The position numbers were made by a program, and so were the translations under genes. The notes beneath the pieces were generated by a model. That model worked only from the letters and a program-made list of their open reading frames with translations, did no database searches and was not told the DNA's origin. Below, piece after piece: positions 59,108 through 64,000 of a stretch of DNA of 64,000 nt; positions within the stretch are counted from its first letter, which is position 1, and each line of letters starts with the position of its first letter. This DNA is from Podospora pseudocomata (taxonomy: Eukaryota > Ascomycota > Sordariomycetes > Sordariales > Podosporaceae): the NCBI RefSeq assembly GCF_035222375.1, contig NC_085888.1, positions 186,001 to 250,000 on the forward strand, in the 5' to 3' direction.

Positions 59108-60441
59108 ATGGCTGAGCAACTCATCCTCAAGGGCACCCTGGAGGGCCACGTAAGTCGTCCCTGCGACCTCGAATTCGCCCATTCTCGCTCGAGTTGGATG
59201 CTGACGATTTGCTACAGAATGGCTGGGTCACCAGCTTGGCCACCTCGATGGAGAAGTACGAAACCACGTCGAATCCGACCTCCTAACCGCGAGAACATGC
59301 GCTCACCAGTGAAACTAGCCCCAACATGCTCCTGTCGGCCTCCCGCGACAAGACCCTGATCATCTGGAACCTCACCCGCGATGAGACCCAGTACGGTTAC
59401 CCCAAGCGGTCGCTCCACGGCCACTCTCACATCGTCTCCGACTGCGTACGTTAGATCAAGATCAGAATCAGAAGAAGGAGGGGCAGTGTGCTGATTGGCG
59501 TGGCAGGTTATCTCGTCGGATGGCGCTTATGCCCTCTCTGCCTCGTGGGATAAGACTCTCCGTCTCTGGGAGCTCTCCTCCGGCACCACCACACGCCGTT
59601 TCGTCGGCCACACCAACGACGTCCTGTCCGTCTCTTTCTCCGCCGACAACCGCCAGATCGTCTCCGGTTCCCGCGATCGCTCCATCAAGCTCTGGAACAC
59701 CCTCGGTGACTGCAAGTTCACCATCACCGACAAGGGCCACTCCGACTGGGTTTCCTGCGTTCGCTTCTCCCCCAACCCCCAGAACCCCGTGATCGTCTCT
59801 GCCGGCTGGGACAAGCTCGTCAAGGTATGTGGGACTTGGACGTATTCAGCAGCTGTTGCGGCGATGATGCCTTGCAACCTAAAGTATTTGCTACTTCAGA
59901 GCCTCCGGGCCATGAGACAAACTATTTCACCATGCACTGAGCCGCAATAATTTGCAGACCATTTTTGAGGGAGTCCCGCAGAGAATTCCACGCTGACATG
60001 GCTTGTTTACAATAGGTTTGGGAGCTCTCCAGCTGCAAGCTCCAGACCGACCACATCGGCCACACCGGTTACATCAACACCGTCACCATCTCGCCCGATG
60101 GATCCCTCTGCGCTTCCGGTGGCAAGGACGGCACCACCATGCTCTGGGATCTCAACGAGAGCAAGCACCTCTACTCCCTCAACGCCAACGACGAGATCCA
60201 CGCCCTCGTCTTCTCCCCCAACCGCTACTGGCTCTGCGCTGCCACCTCCAGCAGCATCATCATCTTCGACCTCGAGAAGAAGAGCAAGGTTGATGAGCTC
60301 AAGCCCGACTTCGCCAACGTTGGCAAGAAGAGCCGCGAGCCCGAGTGCGTCTCCCTTGCGTGGAGCGCTGATGGCCAGACTCTGTTCGCTGGCTACACGG
60401 ACAACATCATCCGTGCTTGGGGTGTCATGTCCCGCGCTTAA
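59108..60441 (+). CDS. cpc-2: RACK1 / CPC-2 / Asc1, Gbeta-like 40S ribosome-associated protein, 316 aa
   Basis: There are five exons: 59108-59149, 59218-59255, 59319-59445, 59507-59824 and 60016-60441 (951 bases). The seven WD40 blades are visible through their GH...WD/WN signatures: [112 protein letters not shown] and [12 protein letters not shown]. The protein length equals that of Neurospora CPC-2 (316 aa). RACK1 binds the head of the 40S subunit near the mRNA exit, and serves as a scaffold for translation quality control and, in fungi, cross-pathway amino-acid control. Four introns are present. The fourth (59825-60015, 191 bp) is much longer than the others because it hosts a snoRNA. Confidence 0.97.
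59855..59947 (+). ncRNA. snR24: U24 box C/D snoRNA in cpc-2 intron 4
   Basis: A perfect 7-bp terminal stem (TTGCGGC at 59855-59861 and GCCGCAA at 59941-59947) closes a C/D fold. Box C is ATGATGC (59864-59870, one change from RTGATGA). Box D is CTGA (59937-59940), directly against the stem. Inside lies TATTTGCTACTTCAG (59885-59899), the guide plus D' region shared with yeast U24, followed by a C'-like ATGAGACA. U24 guides 2'-O-methylation of large-subunit rRNA and in yeast is also encoded in the intron of the RACK1 gene ASC1, so host gene and snoRNA agree. Release would follow splicing, debranching and trimming. I matched yeast U24 from memory of its conserved core, so the second guide should be confirmed by alignment. 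Confidence 0.88.
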
Positions 60442-62080
60442 GTTGAATGGAATGGTTAATGCTTGAGTGCCCGGGGATCAGTCGGGGCCGGCTGAGGGGG
60501 AGGAATGAGAGGTTGGTTTTATGGGTGGTTTGCTATAAAATCGGCCGCGCTGCCGCGTGGGGAGAAAATACCAGGAAGCGTCGCGATATATCGATGGGTT
60601 CCAACGGCTGGGAGGGGCGTACTTCGGAATGCTTGTCTTCGCTTTGGGTTCTCTTTCATGACACAGCATTTTTGCGAGGCAAAAGAGGGAGCAGGGAATA
60701 AAAAGAAATTTCTGTGCCTGTCACTGCTCTTGTCCTTGTCGCCGTGGCAGGCCTCGCGGCGGGGGAAGCCCGGCTGCCGGGTGGCATAGATAATAGCAAC
60801 CCCATGACCAACAACGAATCATGAAGTCAATTGTTTTGTGATGTGTATTTTTGTGTCCGTTTCAGCACTGATATCCACCTCTCTTGACACCCCAACTGTC
60901 TTATGTATTCTTTCTCTTCGTTTCCCTCTGAAATAGAACTGACTAGTAGTGTGTGTGTATGAAGTCACTTTTGCGAATCTCGAGGCGGGTAGACATCATG
61001 AAATGCCAAAAACAGCAGTTAGGGTGTACTCGAGAGAAGTTTGATTTTTCCACCGCCATAATCATTCCAACATGAATCTCCATGTATTCTCGTCTTTCAC
61101 TTGTTATGAAGTGCAAGTATAAAAATCTAACTGAGGGATGGACCGGTCAGCCGCTCTGGTTGCTATATGCCTAGCCCAACACGTCGTCAGTAGAGGCTGC
61201 CGCGAAGAATAAAGGCCTTATGAGGAGAATCAGCAGGCCTCCAAGACAGTTCACAGGCCTTGAATATTATTAAAACGGGGGTTAGAGAAGTCGATTTGCT
61301 CTACAGATACCATGACCATGGAAAACAGTCCAAGGCCTTGAAACATGACCGAGAGGGGGGTTTCTGTTACCTTTCTATGGCCTATTGATCATCCTTTACC
61401 GCATTCAACTTACCTAGACAGCAGTGCCCATTTCTATTTTGCTCACAACGTAAGAGACATGAGACTTGTAGGGATCTACACTGTCCCAAAATGCAAAAGA
61501 CAAGTTTTTGGGGAGCAGGAGGGACGATAGGAAAGTGATTTAAAAAACAAAAAATCAAGTATTAAGTTTTGTGGGTCAATAGCATAGAGTGGCTAAAGCT
61601 GGTTGGTATATTCTCTCTGGTTATCAACGGAGAGAGTGAGTTGTGATGGCTACTACTGACCCACACGGTTGGGGGTGTAGCTGGCTAAGTACATTATCTG
61701 ACATTTCTGATTTGCCCTTTTTCCTTTTCTCTTGATTCTTGGTTGGTTATCCGGTAGGTTGGCCGGGACGGGTGGGTGTTGATGTTGCTGGGTGGTGGTT
61801 ACAGTATCGTCTTTGGAGGACGGACAAGGAAAAGGCAGCGGGTATCATTTCTTTCTTTGTGGTGCTGCGTAAGAAAAGGAAAGAAAAGAAAGGAAAGAAA
61901 AGAAAGGAGATTTGGGTTGAGTGTGGTGAATGGTGTTGCTGGTGAAAGAAGAGGGAGGTTTGGGCTGGGGGTGTAGACAAGCCTCATTGATCGGGATGTC
62001 CAAGACCAAGAATGGGCTGTCAAAAGGTCGAGAGAGCTGTTCATCAGTTGCAAACCCCGAATGATCTCGAACCCGGCAGA
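60442..62080. other. Convergent spacer
   Basis: About 1.6 kb between the cpc-2 and Mid2-like gene 3' ends. A purine repeat (aaaggaaagaaaag) lies at about 61872-61910. No gene is supported. Confidence 0.45.
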
Positions 62081-62430
62081 TTAGGCAGACGAGCGGTAGG
62101 GGTTGTAACAATGCCCACTCCCACTTCCACGACCAGCACCAGCACCAGCACCAGCACCGCCAGTACTCCAATGCCAACCATGACCACCCCCCATCTCATC
62201 AATCTCCTGTTCAGTAACTGTGCTCCCTCCCCCTTGCCGCTGCTCCTGCTGCTCCCGACCACCCCTCCCCCGTCCAATCTCCACCACCTGCGCCCTCCCA
62301 ACCCCCACAGCAGGCCGTCCACACCCAAAGCTGTGCTCAAAATCAAACTCAAACTCCTGACTAACCGGCCTCCCCTCCTCCGTCGCCTCGAGTTCATGAA
62401 TCCCCCCCCTCACATTTGGATCCTCTCGCC

Positions 62431-62465
<35 letters not shown>

Positions 62466-64000
62466 CCCCCTCGGGCGAAACCAACATAATCCTCCCTCGC
62501 CCCATAATACTCGTCCAACCCACGCTGGTACTCAATCTCCTGTAGCCGGTCGTGGACCTCCCTGCTGTAGAAGGGGAACTGGGGGCCCGAGTTTGGGGGG
62601 AAGAGGCCGATGGCGGGCTCGGAGTAGGACGGGAAGGGGTGGGTGCTGTGGGTTGACTGGTAGCTCTCGCGGGTGTTGGGACCAAGAACCGGGGGGGAGA
62701 GGTGGGAGGGTTGGGTTTGGGATTTGCGGAGAGGGGAAAACGAGTTGCGGTTGGAGGTTAGGTTCTCGTTGGCGTAGGCGTGGATGAAGGGGGAAGAAGC
62801 CGGCCAGGGGGTGGGGGTGCTGGGTCTGCCTCCTTCGGGGGGAGGGGGAGGGTCGGAGTGGGAGATGTAGGGGATTGTGTTGTTGGAGGGGGAGGGAGGG
62901 GAAGAGGTGTGGACGGATTGCTGCGGGATTGTGGAGGTGCCGGCTAGGGTGGTCAGGTCGCCGTCGGATGGGGAGAAGGGGAGGATGGGGTTGGAGGAGA
63001 GGGGACCCGGGATGGCGTGGCGCTCTGAGTGGACTGTGCCGAGGGAGTTGGTGTCGGTTGGCTTGGTATTCGGTTGGTTGACGCTGAGGACTGTGAAGGA
63101 GCTCCGTTTTTGCTCGGGCTCGGTCTCGGGGGCGTGGCGGCGGCGGTAGCACACGAAGGTGAGGGCAACCATGCCGAAGAAGAAGAGGAGCCCGAGCGGG
63201 ATGCCGACGGCGAGGATGATGGTGGTCGTGTTAGGTGAGTTGGGAGCCGTCACATTGGTAGGCGGCGTACCCATGGCCATGGTCGAGGTCGTGCTCGATG
63301 CGCTCGAGGTGCTTAAAGTGCTTGAGGTTTTAGCCAGGGGGATGGAGGTGACCGTCGAGAGAGCGGTTCCATGGATCTCTAGAGTCTCTGAGGCTATCCT
63401 CGCAACTCTGGTTAGCAAAGACCGGACTACATGTTTGGGGTAAAAGACACAAAGTCAGAGACAGAGTCCAACGCGGCCGCACTTACCCATCATACCCCAA
63501 GCCTCAGCAATATCGTATCCATCAAGTGAGGCCCCATCGTGATCGCACTTGGTAGGGTCAAGGGCATCATTGGAGCAGAACAAGGTCAAGTTGTCGGCAC
63601 GATCTGAATTGTCACACGACATGACCATGACCACGCCGTTGACTGCATTTGCGAAGGGCCTCGCATGATCAAGACATTTCTGCGGACAGCCGGGTGCCTT
63701 TTCCCACGCGTCTGGCTGCGCGGTACATCCCCCACGATACATTACCGCCACCGCGGTGTTTCCCTCGCCGCCTGTGTCTGTGTCTGCTACACCGCACAGA
63801 TTGGCCTCTCCGAAGCATATATCACCCGACGAACAGCAGACCACTGAGTCATTGGGCGAGTATGTTTTGCCAGAGTCGAGACAGGGATAGAAGGGCCCGA
63901 GGCTACTTGAATCTCCCGAGGCTACAATGCCATCAGCCGGCGTGCCATCAGGCCAGTAGCAGCCTGTTTCTGACACCCTCTTAGCAGAGTCACTGGGGTG
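62081..64000 (-). CDS. Single-pass membrane glycoprotein, Mid2-like sensor architecture (partial, 5' end outside window)
   Basis: Two exons are visible: 64000-63487 (continuing past the window edge) and 63405-62081, with an 81-bp intron. The ectodomain is Cys-rich and similar in style to fungal cell-surface proteins (ETGCYWPDG, CCSSGDICFGEANLC, GGCTAQPDAWEKAPGCPQKC, VMSCDNSDRADNLTLFCSNDA, PTKCDHDG). A Ser/Thr-rich stalk follows. The transmembrane helix is TTIILAVGIPLGLLFFFGMVALTFVCY, with the stop-transfer YRRRH. A long Pro/Ser-rich cytoplasmic tail contains a His10 run coded by uninterrupted CAT codons and ends Gly/Arg-rich. The signal peptide must lie outside the window. The frame is open at the edge (SDSAKRVSETGC), and a GTG start there is unlikely. 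The role as a wall sensor is inferred from architecture only. Confidence 0.82.
62434..62464 (-). repeat. (CAT)10 trinucleotide repeat coding polyhistidine
   Basis: Ten CAT codons in a row on the minus strand within the cytoplasmic tail of the Mid2-like gene. Confidence 0.93.

Overview
The window comes from the nuclear genome of a filamentous ascomycete, most likely a sordariomycete close to the Sordariales. The support is: intron-bearing genes with short introns (mostly 55-90 bp, GTATGT/GTAAGT-like donors, CTAAC/CTGAC branch sites, YAG acceptors), a GC-rich coding bias, fungal families (a CPC-2/Asc1 RACK1 protein, GCN1, a DUF4360 secreted protein, proteinase-K-type subtilase, Mid2-like wall sensors) and a Fot1/pogo transposon. 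No viral, rRNA or tRNA sequence was recognised.

0-16 kb is an accessory, decaying stretch. It holds two intact genes of metabolic type (a 1057-aa PLP-dependent decarboxylase on the minus strand and an alpha/beta hydrolase) and one intact membrane glycoprotein, mixed with four broken genes: a GMC oxidoreductase remnant, a MYND zinc-finger gene, a GH16 glucanase-like gene and an F-box-like gene. It ends with two adjacent TA-flanked transposable elements: a 564-bp foldback element with arms of about 157 bp and a 1.84-kb pogo element whose transposase carries several frameshifts.

16-30 kb carries a secreted subtilisin-like protease, the U4/U6 splicing factor PRP24 (minus), an orphan gene, and a secreted DUF4360 protein (minus), separated by long non-coding spacers.

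30-50 kb is a housekeeping block: a DHX57/YLR419W-type DEAH helicase (minus) divergent from the translational activator GCN1, then ribosomal protein L19 and mitochondrial serine hydroxymethyltransferase. From 49.8 kb come an isochorismatase/AlkB/GST-like fusion protein (minus) and, after a gene-poor 2.5 kb, a leucine-rich-repeat kinase of bacterial architecture (minus), then TFIID subunit TAF8 and the RACK1 homologue cpc-2. The fourth cpc-2 intron contains a U24 box C/D snoRNA. The right edge cuts a second Mid2-like membrane protein (minus).

Functionally, several genes concern translation and its control: GCN1 (activates the GCN2/CPC-3 kinase on starved ribosomes), RACK1/CPC-2 (40S scaffold, cross-pathway control), RPL19, U24 snoRNA (rRNA 2'-O-methylation) and the DEAH helicase. 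No gene cluster for secondary metabolism is evident. The exon boundaries given were read by eye from splice signals and reading-frame continuity. Where exon sums are quoted they are multiples of three.
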